This document shows, piece by piece, positions 17,692-26,315 of a stretch of DNA of 64,000 nt. How positions within the stretch are numbered: position 1 is the first letter of the stretch; each line of letters opens with the position of its first letter. The notes under the pieces were generated by a model. That model made no database searches. It worked only from the letters and a program-made list of their open reading frames with translations, and was not told the DNA's origin. The translations under genes were made by a program, and so were the position numbers. Source of the DNA: Hyphomicrobium denitrificans 1NES1 (lineage in GTDB: Bacteria; Pseudomonadota; Alphaproteobacteria; Rhizobiales; Hyphomicrobiaceae); the NCBI RefSeq assembly GCF_000230975.2, contig NC_021172.1, positions 1,426,001 through 1,490,000 on the forward strand, written 5' to 3'.

Positions 17692-19941
17692 ATGACGACA
17701 AAACCGATTCTTCCGGGCGACGGCCCGATCGAGCCCGTCGAGTTCCGTACCGCCCTTGAAGAGCGGTACCTCGCGTATGCGCTCTCGACGATCATGAACC
17801 GTGCGCTGCCCGACGTGCGCGACGGTCTGAAGCCCGTACACAGGCGCATCCTCTATGCGATGCGCGAGCTGAGGCTCAACCCGGAAGGCGGTTACATCAA
17901 GTGCGCGAAAATCGTCGGCGAGGTGATGGGCGATTATCACCCGCACGGTAACCAGGCGATCTACGACGCGCTGGCGCGTCTCGCGCAGGATTTCGCCGTG
18001 CGATATCCGCTCGTCGACGGGCAGGGCAACTTCGGCAATATCGACGGCGATAATCCGGCCGCCGAACGTTACACCGAAGCGCGCATGACGGAGACGGCGG
18101 CGCTCATCCTCGAAGGCATCGACGAGGATACGGTCGAGTTTCGTCCGAACTACGATGGGCGCGTCGAGGAGCCGGTGGTGCTGCCATCGGCGTTTCCTAA
18201 CCTGCTGGCGAACGGTGCCTCGGGCATCGCGGTCGGCATGGCGACGAACATTCCGCCGCATAACGTCGATGAGCTTTGCGCGGCACTGCTGCACCTCATC
18301 AAGCACCCGAATGCGACGATCGAAAAGCTTGTCGAGATGGTGCCGGGGCCCGACTTTCCGACGGGTGGTGTCATCGTCGAGCCGCGCGATGCGATTCTCG
18401 ATGCCTACAAGACGGGGCGCGGAGGTTTTCGCGTCAGAGCCCGATGGAGCAAGGAAGATACCGGCCGCGGCGGCTATCAGATCGTCGTAACCGAAATTCC
18501 CTACGGCGTCCAGAAAGCCAAGCTCGTCGAGAAGATCGCCGAGCTGATGAGCGAGAAGAAGCTGCCGTTTCTCGGCGACGTTCGCGATGAGAGCGCCGAA
18601 GAAATCCGTCTCGTGCTGGAGCCCAAAAGCCGCACGGTCGATCCGGTGCTGCTGATGGAGAGTCTGTTCCGCGCCTCGGAGCTCGAAGTTCGCGTCGGCC
18701 TCAATATGAACGTGCTGTCGGCGGGGCAGGTGCCGAACGTGCTCGATCTGAGGGACGTGCTCTGGCAATGGCTCGAGCATCGGATCGAGGTGCTCGTTCG
18801 CCGTTCGACGCATCGCCTGAAGAAGATCGAGCATCGACTTGAAGTGCTCGACGGCTATCTGATCGCGTACCTCAACATCGATGAGGTCATCCGGATCATT
18901 CGCCGTGAAGACGATCCGAAGGCGAAGCTGATCGCGAAATTTAAGCTCAGCGATGTGCAGGCCGAAGCCATTCTCAATCTTCGGCTGCGGTCGCTGTCGA
19001 AGCTCGAAGAGGTCGAGATTCGCTCCGAGCACGACAAGCTTTCGAAAGAGCGGCGTGAGCTGAAGCAGCTTTTGAAATCGGAAGAGCTGCAGTGGGAGCA
19101 CATCGCCGACGAGGTCAAGGCAACACGCGAGACGTACTCGAAAAAGACTGCAATCGGTCGCCGTCGCTCGACGTTTGCCGATGCGCCGGAGGTCGAGGTC
19201 GATCTTGCCGCGGCGTTGGTCGAAAAAGAGCCAATAACCGTCATTCTATCGGAGAAGGGCTGGGTTCGCGCGCTCAAGGGGCATCAGGACGATCTGTCGA
19301 AGCTCGATTTCAAGCAGGGCGATGCGTTGAAGTGGGCAATCAAAGCTTCCACGACCGACAAGCTTGTGCTGCTTACGACGAACGGCAGGTTCTTTACGCT
19401 TGAAGCCAGCGCGCTGCCGGGCGGTCGAGGGCATGGCGAGCCGGTTCGTCTGATGATCGATCTCGAAGAGAACCACGACATCGTCGAAGTGTTTGTGCAC
19501 GATCCTTCGCGCAAGCTGATTGTGGCTTCGACAGCCGGCTATGGCTTTATTGTGCCGGAAGAGGAAGTCATCGCGTCGACGCGCAAGGGCAAGCAGATAC
19601 TGAACGTGTCGGAGCCGGATGAAGCGCGCGTCTGCGTGCCGGCCGAAGGCGATTACGTTGCCACCGTCGGCGAAAACCGCAAACTGCTCATATTCAAGGT
19701 CGACGAGGTTAACGAGATGACGCGCGGCAAGGGTGTCATCCTGCAGCGCTTCAAGGACGGTGGCCTTTCCGACATCCGTGTTTTCAAGAAATCGGACGGC
19801 TTGACCTGGTTCGATAGCGCTGGGCGGGAATTCACGCTCGCGTGGAGTGAATTGTGCGAGTGGGTTGGCGAACGTGCGCAGGCCGGGCGCGTTGTTCCGC
19901 GCGGCTTCCCGCGCTCGAACTCCTTCGGGCCACGGTTTTAA
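17692..19941 (+). CDS. parC: DNA topoisomerase IV subunit A
   Basis: This 749-residue type IIA topoisomerase A subunit has [25 protein letters not shown] at the N-terminus, the active-site Tyr127 in AERYTEARM, and a beta-pinwheel C-terminal domain (about 495-749). The quinolone-pocket segment reads [14 protein letters not shown]. The [20 protein letters not shown] block and the short C-terminal domain favour ParC over GyrA. The ATG at 17692 gives the usual ParC N-terminus; the frame to 17602 has no support. It decatenates daughter chromosomes together with ParE, which is encoded elsewhere. Confidence 0.95.
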   Translation: MTTKPILPGDGPIEPVEFRTALEERYLAYALSTIMNRALPDVRDGLKPVHRRILYAMRELRLNPEGGYIKCAKIVGEVMGDYHPHGNQAIYDALARLAQDFAVRYPLVDGQGNFGNIDGDNPAAERYTEARMTETAALILEGIDEDTVEFRPNYDGRVEEPVVLPSAFPNLLANGASGIAVGMATNIPPHNVDELCAALLHLIKHPNATIEKLVEMVPGPDFPTGGVIVEPRDAILDAYKTGRGGFRVRARWSKEDTGRGGYQIVVTEIPYGVQKAKLVEKIAELMSEKKLPFLGDVRDESAEEIRLVLEPKSRTVDPVLLMESLFRASELEVRVGLNMNVLSAGQVPNVLDLRDVLWQWLEHRIEVLVRRSTHRLKKIEHRLEVLDGYLIAYLNIDEVIRIIRREDDPKAKLIAKFKLSDVQAEAILNLRLRSLSKLEEVEIRSEHDKLSKERRELKQLLKSEELQWEHIADEVKATRETYSKKTAIGRRRSTFADAPEVEVDLAAALVEKEPITVILSEKGWVRALKGHQDDLSKLDFKQGDALKWAIKASTTDKLVLLTTNGRFFTLEASALPGGRGHGEPVRLMIDLEENHDIVEVFVHDPSRKLIVASTAGYGFIVPEEEVIASTRKGKQILNVSEPDEARVCVPAEGDYVATVGENRKLLIFKVDEVNEMTRGKGVILQRFKDGGLSDIRVFKKSDGLTWFDSAGREFTLAWSELCEWVGERAQAGRVVPRGFPRSNSFGPRF

Positions 19942-20010
19942 TCGAACGTGTTGATCGGCGGCGCTTGTCGCGGCAGCTGAGCACGGCTACGACCTTGTCC
20001 CATGGGTGGG

Positions 20011-20469
20011 ATGGTTCAAAGAGCGACTCGGTTCGCGGTGGCGGCTGTCGTCGTGGGGATCGGGAGCACTGATCTCTGGGCGCAAGGCGCGGACGCAACG
20101 TGCAAGAAAGAGGATTTTGAGGCCGTCGTGGAAGCGACGGCGTCGAGCCTGCGCGATCTCAACAGCAAGAATCGGCCTGAGTTCCAGGAAAAGCTCCGAG
20201 AGCTAAAGGCGAAGCGCAACTGGACTCAAAACGAGTTCATGGAGAAGGCGGCGCCGTTCGTGCGCGACGACAAGACGGCCGTTTACGATAAATCGACAGA
20301 TGAACTTCTGTCGGCAATCTCTTCGATGGGGCAGGAGGGGGCGCGCGCTGCGACGCCTGATTGCGCGATACTGCTCGAACTCAGGGCCCGCATGAAAATC
20401 CTCGTCGATACGCAGACGGCGAAGTGGGGGTATATGTTCGAGAAGCTCGATGCCGAGCTTGCAAAGTAG
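20011..20469 (+). CDS. Secreted protein of unknown function
   Basis: A ~152-residue protein with a signal peptide (MVQRATRFAVAAVVVGIGSTDLWAQ) and an alpha-helical, highly charged mature part with two cysteines (near TCKKEDF and PDCAILLEL). It could start three codons earlier at 20002. It lies 69 bases after parC and tail to tail with bpt, 24 bases apart. I do not recognise a named family. Confidence 0.7.
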   Translation: MVQRATRFAVAAVVVGIGSTDLWAQGADATCKKEDFEAVVEATASSLRDLNSKNRPEFQEKLRELKAKRNWTQNEFMEKAAPFVRDDKTAVYDKSTDELLSAISSMGQEGARAATPDCAILLELRARMKILVDTQTAKWGYMFEKLDAELAK

Positions 20470-20493
20470 ACGGGAACTTATCGTGGCAATGTT

Positions 20494-21258
20494 TTAGAAA
20501 TCGGTACCATCATCAGGCGCCCGCTCCCAGCGATCCGGCCCGAGACGCTCCTGCGGCTGGAAGCGTGTCTTGTAGGCCATCTTCCTCGAGCCCTCGATCC
20601 AATAGCCGAGATAGACGTGCGGCAAGCCGATGCGCCGCGCGAACTCGATGTGCTCGAGGATCATATACGTGCCGAGCCCGGAATCGGAATTAGCAGGGTC
20701 ATAAAAACTGTAGACCATCGAGATGCCGTCGCTCAGCCGGTCGCACAAGGCCACCGCCTTGAGCGGCCAGGATTCAAATTCGGCGTCGGGCGCGCCCTCG
20801 GGCCTTTGGCGATATTCGGTCAGGAAGGTTTCGATGACCGTATCCTCGACCATCATGCGATAGTCGAGCATGGTCATGTCGGCCATGCCGCCGTCGCTGT
20901 GGCGCGCATCGATGTAGGCGCGGAAGAGCTTGAATTGCTCTTGTGTCGGAATCGGCGCCGTACGGCGCGCCACGAACTTGGAATTTCGCGACCAGCTTCT
21001 GCGCATCGATCGATCTGACTTGAACTCGTTGACGAGCACGCGCACCGATACGCAGGCTTGGCAGCCCTCGCAGTATGGAACATAGGCAATGTTCTGGCTG
21101 CGGCGAAATCCGGTGGTCAGCAAACGGTCGATGAGTTCCGGCGGCTTGTCGTGCGTCAGATGCGTAAAAAGTTTGCGTTCAAGCCGGCCGGGTAAATAGG
21201 GGCAGGGTTGCGGAGCGGTAACATAGAACTCAGGAAACTTTTTTTGTTGCTCCGTCAT
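20494..21258 (-). CDS. bpt: Aspartate/glutamate leucyltransferase (Bpt-type aminoacyl-tRNA-protein transferase)
   Basis: A 254-residue N-degron enzyme that adds leucine from Leu-tRNA to proteins with N-terminal Asp or Glu, marking them for ClpAP. The ATE/Bpt features are present: the N-terminal CPYLPGRLERKLFTHL, the YVPYCEGCQACVSVRV cysteine cluster, MVYSFYDPANSDSGLGTYMILEHIEFAR, and YLGYWIEGSRKMAYKTRFQP near the end. Length matches the bacterial family. It is a single-gene unit. The bacterial Bpt branch transfers Leu rather than Arg; that assignment is by family length and style. Confidence 0.92.
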   Translation of the reverse strand: MTEQQKKFPEFYVTAPQPCPYLPGRLERKLFTHLTHDKPPELIDRLLTTGFRRSQNIAYVPYCEGCQACVSVRVLVNEFKSDRSMRRSWSRNSKFVARRTAPIPTQEQFKLFRAYIDARHSDGGMADMTMLDYRMMVEDTVIETFLTEYRQRPEGAPDAEFESWPLKAVALCDRLSDGISMVYSFYDPANSDSGLGTYMILEHIEFARRIGLPHVYLGYWIEGSRKMAYKTRFQPQERLGPDRWERAPDDGTDF

Positions 21259-21371
21259 TCCGACGCGTCCCTCAGGGGCACAACCCTTTTACAATGATAG
21301 AGGGAAGGCCGGGCCATGATCAAGGGATCGGCAGTTACCAGCCAGCACGAATAGTGAATTGGAGGCAAAAA

Positions 21372-21405
21372 AACAATTTTGCTCAACAAACAATTTTGCT
21401 CAACA
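21372..21405. repeat. Two perfect tandem copies of a 17-bp AT-rich unit
   Basis: The unit AACAATTTTGCTCAACA occurs at 21372-21388 and again at 21389-21405 without mismatch. It lies in the AT-rich gap upstream of bpt. It could be a slippage duplication or a paired regulator site; nothing else in the window matches it. Confidence 0.85.
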
Positions 21406-21511
21406 GTGTGTCCAGCGATCCGGAAACCGCAAAAAAATAAGCAATATGACATGGCGGGCTCGCCGTGCTTTTTCAAGCATGTGGATTGCGGCACAGAACG
21501 GGGGACTTCGC

Positions 21512-21742
21512 TCAAACGCCGAGCGGAGAGATCGGCGCCGTGGTCGCTGGCGTTGTCTTGCGGCCGGTTGCTTCGGCGTTGGTGACGATCGCATAGAGCG
21601 CGCATGCCGAAATGATTCCAGCAACGACAATCGCAGCCCAAAGCGCCGACCGTCGTAGAAACCATCCAATTGTTGGAGCCCCGGACGTATCTTTACTGTC
21701 CCACGCCGCACTTTGGGCCGAAGAGGCCCCGTAAGTCGTCAT
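21512..21742 (-). CDS. Possible small single-pass membrane protein
   Basis: A 76-residue frame with one strong hydrophobic segment (RRSALWAAIVVAGIISACALYAIVT, about 30-54). It has a polar N-terminus and a Thr/Pro-rich C-terminus. A weak GGCGG precedes the ATG. No family is recognised, and the only evidence is the membrane segment and plausible composition. Confidence 0.45.
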   Translation of the reverse strand: MTTYGASSAQSAAWDSKDTSGAPTIGWFLRRSALWAAIVVAGIISACALYAIVTNAEATGRKTTPATTAPISPLGV

Positions 21743-22137
21743 CTGCCGCCCTTATATTTGCCTCGGGACTCGCGCCCCACTTCTCGCTCTTAACCCTACT
21801 CCTGCACAAGCTGGCACCCGCTCCAACACGCCAAATGCGAATCGTTTGTTGCATTTCGACGACTTATTCTGACCGAAAGCGTATTGCGCGAGGCTGAATT
21901 GTGTCCAATCGGATACTTTTTCAGCGCTTTTGCGAGACCAACGGGCAACACTCAGGCGGGCAAATGCGTCTGAGCGCCGTTTAGGCTTTGGATGCGACAG
22001 CCGCGTTCTTGTGCAGAGCAAAATTTCGCACATACTTGGAAAATAATCTCGGTGATAAAAAACAGTCTTCGAGGAACCGCCCAGGGCAAGCCCGATCACT
22101 CCCGCGAGTGATCGCCAGACTTGGACTTGGGGGGCCT
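21743..22137. other. Divergent intergenic region with an inverted repeat
   Basis: These 395 bases lie between a possible minus-strand small gene and the plus-strand small four-cysteine gene. The notable content is a 9-bp perfect inverted repeat, CGATCACTC-N4-GAGTGATCG, at 22094-22115. No gene is seen. Confidence 0.5.
22094..22115. promoter_or_regulatory. Inverted repeat, possible operator
   Basis: Perfect 9-bp arms CGATCACTC and GAGTGATCG are separated by CCGC, ending 22 bases before the start of the small protein gene at 22138. The dyad form fits a dimeric repressor site or an RNA hairpin in the leader. The binding protein is unknown. Confidence 0.5.
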
Positions 22138-22344
22138 ATGATTGAACTCGTCGTCGCCGTCTGCATGATCGACCAGCCGTCCCGCTGCAAGGATGTGACA
22201 CTCAATTTTGAAGGTGAGAGCGTCACTGCGCAGCAGTGCCTCATGAACGGCCAAATCGAAATGGCGAAGTGGATCGGAGAGCATCCGAACTGGGTGATCC
22301 AGAAGTGGCATTGTGGTATCGCGGGCCAGTTCGCCAAGCTTTGA
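22138..22344 (+). CDS. Small four-cysteine protein, paralogue of the protein at 37393-37593
   Basis: This 68-residue protein is preceded by a G-rich Shine-Dalgarno (GGGGGG) at a suitable distance. Conserved features are the hydrophobic start MIELVVAVC, QPSRCKD, QQCLMNG and a C-terminal WIGEHPNWVIQKWHC. The protein encoded at 37393-37593 shares the same pattern (NQPAVCKD, HCM, WSEEHPGWQIKRWRC), so the two are homologous. The N-terminus is too short for a normal signal peptide, yet the even number of cysteines suggests disulfides. Function is unknown. It precedes metY by 83 bases. Confidence 0.7.
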   Translation: MIELVVAVCMIDQPSRCKDVTLNFEGESVTAQQCLMNGQIEMAKWIGEHPNWVIQKWHCGIAGQFAKL

Positions 22345-22360
22345 AAAGCTTTTGCAGTTT

Positions 22361-22380
22361 GGCCGGTTGACAGACCGGCC
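22361..22380. promoter_or_regulatory. Strong hairpin between the small protein gene and metY
   Basis: Perfect 7-bp GC arms GGCCGGT and ACCGGCC enclose TGACAG, 17 bases past the stop of the small gene and 48 bases before metY. It lacks a T-tract, so it could be an RNA processing or attenuation element rather than a terminator. The region does not match the SAM-II riboswitch that often precedes metY in alphaproteobacteria. Confidence 0.5.
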
Positions 22381-22427
22381 GGCGCTGCGCTCCCTGGCGG
22401 CAGATATCGCCGTTCAGGAGATCTTCC

Positions 22428-23717
22428 ATGAGTCAGTCGCCGACGCTGAAGTTTGCGACCATAGCCGTGCACGCCGGCGCAAGCCCCGATCCAGTGACCG
22501 GGGCGCGCGCGACGCCGATCTATCAGACCACCTCGTTCGTTTTCAACGACCCGGATCATGCGGCGGCGCTTTTCAATCTCCAGGCGTTCGGAAATATCTA
22601 CACGCGTATCAACAATCCGACGCAGGCGGTTCTAGAAGCGCGCATGGCGGCGCTTGAAGATGGAACGGCAGCGCTTGCTGTAGCATCCGGTCATGCAGCG
22701 CAATTTCTGGCATTGCATACGCTCCTCGAACCGGGAGATGAATTCGTCGCGGCGCGCCAGCTCTATGGCGGCTCGATCAACCAATTCAACCATTCCTACA
22801 AGAAATTCGATTGGCATGTCGCGTGGGCGGATGCGACCGACGCGTCGACCTTCGCACAAGCGATCACGCCGAGAACGCGAGCCATTTTCTGCGAGAGCAT
22901 TGCCAATCCGGGTGGCATCATCAGCGATCTGCCTGGGATCGCCGAGGTCGCCAAACGCGCCGGCATTCCTTTCATCGTCGACAATACGCTAGCCACACCC
23001 TACCTCTGCCGCCCTAAGGAGTTCGGCGCCGACATCGTCGTGCACAGCCTGACAAAATTCATCGGCGGTCACGGCAACTCGATCGGAGGCGTGATCGTCG
23101 ACTGCGGCACGTTCGACTGGCAGAAGAGTGCTCACCGATACAAATCTCTGGTCGATCCGAACCCGTCCTACAACGGAATGAAGCTGGCGGAGGCCTTCGG
23201 CCCGATGGCTTTTGCGATTGCCGCACGCGTGCTCGGCCTGCGCGACCTTGGACCCGCGATTTCTCCCTTCAACGCGTTTCTTATTTTGACCGGCGTCGAG
23301 ACACTGCCGCTTCGGATTCAGCGTCAGGTGGACAATACGCTCATCGTCGCAAAATGGCTCGAAAAGCAACCGGCGGTCGGTTGGGTGAACTATGCCGGCC
23401 TGCCGGGCAATGCCAGCTATGCGCGGCACCAAAAGATTTGTCCAAAAGGTGCCGGTTCCGTCTTCACGTTCGGCCTCAAGGGCGGTTATGAAGCTGGCGT
23501 GAGGCTGGTCTCGGCCTTGAAGCTTTTCAGTTTTCTAGCCAACATTGGGGATACCCGAAGTCTCGTCATTCATCCGGCGTCGACAACGCATCGGCAACTT
23601 CGCGACGATCAGCGCGAGGCCGCCGGAGCCGGCCCGGATGTTGTCCGCCTGTCACTCGGGATCGAAGATGTCGACGACATCATCTCCGATCTCGACCAGG
23701 CGCTTGCCGCGATTTAG
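22428..23717 (+). CDS. metY: O-acetylhomoserine aminocarboxypropyltransferase (sulfhydrylase)
   Basis: This 429-residue PLP enzyme of the Cys/Met metabolism family condenses O-acetylhomoserine with sulfide or methanethiol. YTRINNPTQAVLEARMAALEDGTAAL, GSINQFNHSYKKF, FIVDNTLATPYLCRP and the PLP-lysine segment VVHSLTKFIGGHGNSIGG are all in place. The ~430-residue length and the GSINQF motif favour MetY over the shorter MetZ or MetB. It is followed at 21 bases by a small conserved gene. It ties to hom further along for methionine supply. Confidence 0.93.
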   Translation: MSQSPTLKFATIAVHAGASPDPVTGARATPIYQTTSFVFNDPDHAAALFNLQAFGNIYTRINNPTQAVLEARMAALEDGTAALAVASGHAAQFLALHTLLEPGDEFVAARQLYGGSINQFNHSYKKFDWHVAWADATDASTFAQAITPRTRAIFCESIANPGGIISDLPGIAEVAKRAGIPFIVDNTLATPYLCRPKEFGADIVVHSLTKFIGGHGNSIGGVIVDCGTFDWQKSAHRYKSLVDPNPSYNGMKLAEAFGPMAFAIAARVLGLRDLGPAISPFNAFLILTGVETLPLRIQRQVDNTLIVAKWLEKQPAVGWVNYAGLPGNASYARHQKICPKGAGSVFTFGLKGGYEAGVRLVSALKLFSFLANIGDTRSLVIHPASTTHRQLRDDQREAAGAGPDVVRLSLGIEDVDDIISDLDQALAAI

Positions 23718-23738
23718 AAGTGCCGCCAGGAAGGGGCC

Positions 23739-24059
23739 ATGAACTACCAGCTTGTTTTGCAATTTCAGGGCGACGACGAAGATACGCTCGATAAGGTGAT
23801 TGAACTCGAAGATCGTCTGATCGACGCACTCGACGGTTCGACGACGGCCGAGGTCGACGGGCATGAGCCGGGCGACGGCGTGATCAATCTCGTCTTGCTC
23901 GCAAAGAACGCGACAAAGGTCTGGGAGAAGATCGAACCGATCGTCGAGGGCGCTTCCGACGAACTCGATATCAATGCCGTCGCATTCCGCGCTCTCGACG
24001 GCGAGGACTTCACGGTTCTCTGGCCGGTCGATTACGAGGGTGAATTCGAGTTGGCTTGA
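23739..24059 (+). CDS. Conserved hypothetical protein, acidic, 106 residues
   Basis: A small acidic alpha/beta protein (MNYQLVLQFQGDDEDTLDKVIELEDRLI ... GINLVLLAKN-like centre ... VLWPVDYEGEFELA) without signal peptide or membrane segment. The strand-helix-strand layout is ferredoxin-like. It begins 21 bases after metY and is probably co-transcribed. No function is recognised. Confidence 0.75.
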   Translation: MNYQLVLQFQGDDEDTLDKVIELEDRLIDALDGSTTAEVDGHEPGDGVINLVLLAKNATKVWEKIEPIVEGASDELDINAVAFRALDGEDFTVLWPVDYEGEFELA

Positions 24060-24065
24060 TTGGAT

Positions 24066-24106
24066 GCGCTTTGCGACTCCCCTGCGGGATGCCGGCCGCA
24101 AAGCGC
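24066..24106. repeat. Nested palindromic element C at a convergent gene junction
   Basis: A 10-bp outer stem (GCGCTTTGCG at 24066-24075 with CGCAAAGCGC at 24097-24106) encloses a 21-nt core, ACTCC...GCCGGC, with an internal TCCC/GGGA stem. It starts six bases after the small gene's stop and ends 11 bases before the end of phaC. It has the same design as the elements at 2834-2878 and 45425-45466 but different stem sequences. Confidence 0.8.
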
Positions 24107-24116
24107 GCAGCTCGCC

Positions 24117-25931
24117 TCAGCGCGCTTTGACGTAGGAGCCCGGTGCATCCTCAATGGCACCGAGCTTCGCCCCCGGCGTGCGCGACTCTATCCAGCCGCC
24201 GGACTGCTGCGAAAGCCATTCAATCCAGTACGGCCACCACGACCCGGGAGACGCAGTTGCGGATGCCTGCCAGTCGGCAAGATTCGTCATCATCGTACCC
24301 TTGGTCCAATACTGGTACTTGGCCTTGGTCGGGGGGTTGATGACACCCGCGATATGCCCCGATCCTGCGAGGACGAACTCGACGGGTCCGCCGAGCATCT
24401 GCATACCGTGGAAGACCGATGCGGCGGGCGCAATGTGGTCATCGCGCGTCGCCACGGAAAAAATCGGAAGCTTGATCTTTTTGAGGTCGAGCTTGATGCC
24501 GCCGACTTCCATCTCGCCGTTCGCAAGACGGTTCTCGTTATAGAATTCGCGTAAGTAGAACTTGTGATTGGCGGCCGCCATGCGCGTCGAATCCTGGTTC
24601 CAGTACAGGAGATCGAACGGAAACGGCTTTTTGCCGAGCATGTAATTGTTGATAACATAGGGCCAGATGAGATCGCGCGGCCGCATCATATTGAATACGT
24701 TGGCCATACGCGATCCGTCGAGAAAACCCTTCTCGGTCATCAGAGCGTCGAGACTGTCGAGCTGGTTGTCGTCGGTGAAGAGCAGCAGGTCCCCGGCGAG
24801 CGTGAAATCGACCTGCGTCGTCAACAGCGTGCAGCACTTGAACGGCTCCTCGCCGCGCTGGGCGAGATAGGCAAGGCCGGTCGCCAGCGCCGTTCCGCCG
24901 ACGCAGTAGCCGAGAACGTTGATTTTCTCGATGCCGGTTTCCTGCTTGGTGGCGCGCACCGCCTCCAGGATGCCTTCGAGAATGTAGTCCTCGAACGTCT
25001 TGGCGGCGAGCCTTTCATCAGGATTGACCCAGGAGACGACGAATACCGTAAAGCCTTGATCGACGACGTATTTGATGAAGCTCTTTCCGCTCGTCAGATC
25101 GAGAATGTAATACTTGTTGATCCACGGGGGGATCATCAGTAGCGGGCGCTCACGGACTTTATCCGTTGTCGGCGTATATTGAATGAGCTGTAGCAGCTCG
25201 TTCTGGAAGACGATCTTGCCGGGAGTCGTCGCTAGGTTGCGGCCGAGTTCAAACGCATTGGCATCGGTCTGGCTGATTTTCATCAGGTCGCCGGAGCGCT
25301 GCAAATCCTCGGCGAGCAAATTAGCTCCGTTCAACAGATTGCGCGCGTTCGTTTCGATGGTCTCGCGCAGAACTTCCGGATTGGTCGCGAGGAAATTCGT
25401 CGGGGAGTAGGCGCTCGTCAATTGGCGCAGATAGAATTCGGCGCGATGGCGTTCACGCTCGTCTAGGCCCGGCGTTGCCGCCAGTTGATCCTCCGCCCAT
25501 TTGCAGGCCAGAAGATAAGCCTGTTTGCAAAAATCGAAGAAGGGGTTCTCGCTCCACTCCGGATCTTTAAAGCGATTGTCGCTGGGCGCCGGCTCGATCA
25601 GCGGGGCGACCGGCAGGCCAATGGAGCGACTGAGGACGTTGTTCCAGAGGTTTGCGAACTGGCTGAAGAAAAGCGCCTGCGCTTCCGAAAGCTTGACGGG
25701 ATCGGAAAGCCATGTCCGTAGCAGCGCGGTCAGCGTCTCGGTTGCGGCCGAGAATTCGCTGGCGGGCGTATAGGGACCGATTTTTGCATCCGGCCGTTCG
25801 GCGAGTTGAGCCAGCGCGAGACTGCTTCGTTCGTAGGCTCGAAGAAGGTTCGAAGCAAACTCTCCGGGATTGGCGATGAGGTAACGCGACAGGAACGAAG
25901 GTGTCTCGGTCTTGTGGCTGTCTTGGGGCAT
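24117..25931 (-). CDS. phaC: Class I poly(3-hydroxybutyrate) synthase
   Basis: This 604-residue enzyme polymerises 3-hydroxyacyl-CoA into PHA granules. The N-terminal PhaC_N region includes FKDPEWSENPFFDFCKQAYL. The lipase-like box GYCVGGTAL holds the catalytic C343; the general-base aspartate lies in SVATRDDHIAP and the histidine in GSGHIAGVINPP. The ATG at 25931 matches the family; a GTG at 25997 is less likely. It is monocistronic with a divergent aminotransferase gene. No phaAB or phasin is in the window. Confidence 0.95.
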   Translation of the reverse strand: MPQDSHKTETPSFLSRYLIANPGEFASNLLRAYERSSLALAQLAERPDAKIGPYTPASEFSAATETLTALLRTWLSDPVKLSEAQALFFSQFANLWNNVLSRSIGLPVAPLIEPAPSDNRFKDPEWSENPFFDFCKQAYLLACKWAEDQLAATPGLDERERHRAEFYLRQLTSAYSPTNFLATNPEVLRETIETNARNLLNGANLLAEDLQRSGDLMKISQTDANAFELGRNLATTPGKIVFQNELLQLIQYTPTTDKVRERPLLMIPPWINKYYILDLTSGKSFIKYVVDQGFTVFVVSWVNPDERLAAKTFEDYILEGILEAVRATKQETGIEKINVLGYCVGGTALATGLAYLAQRGEEPFKCCTLLTTQVDFTLAGDLLLFTDDNQLDSLDALMTEKGFLDGSRMANVFNMMRPRDLIWPYVINNYMLGKKPFPFDLLYWNQDSTRMAAANHKFYLREFYNENRLANGEMEVGGIKLDLKKIKLPIFSVATRDDHIAPAASVFHGMQMLGGPVEFVLAGSGHIAGVINPPTKAKYQYWTKGTMMTNLADWQASATASPGSWWPYWIEWLSQQSGGWIESRTPGAKLGAIEDAPGSYVKAR

Positions 25932-26315
25932 GGCGGCGTTTAAAAACTTTCCAAAATGCGGTGCCCGGCAGTCCGAATGGCTGTCGACCGCTGCCACTTA
26001 ACCTTGGGCAGACTGCCCTTCCGATGAGGGCCGATCAAGTCGAATCACAAGTGCCGGGCATTGCCTCTAAGTAGGTGCGGCGCACGAAAAACCAGCAAGG
26101 ACATGGTGGGGTTTTGCGGTGCGCAAAGCGCTTATCTCATATCTTCCGTGCCGTTTCGCGGTCCGTCGCGCCGCAGCACTGGACGGAGCATGGCTGGCAA
26201 GCGTAAACAGAGCGGCGGTCGGTGCACTGTCGATATTAACCGATCCCCCGTGCATCCCAGTGCAAGGTGAAACAACTGTGACGCCGACGGAGTGCGGCGT
26301 CGAGGGCAAAGACTG
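25932..26315. other. Divergent intergenic region between phaC and an aminotransferase gene
   Basis: These 384 bases have no credible gene. They must hold both promoters. A short palindrome GGGCAG-A-CTGCCC at 26006-26018, about 75 bases upstream of phaC, could be a regulator site. Confidence 0.5.

Noticed and set aside
17467..19101. A 544-codon minus-strand frame opposite parC
   Set aside because: No recognisable domain; it overlaps both parC and the CAP gene start. Shadow of high-GC coding.
22345..22427. SAM-II riboswitch before metY
   Set aside because: The conserved SAM-II pseudoknot sequence is not present; only a simple GC hairpin is seen.
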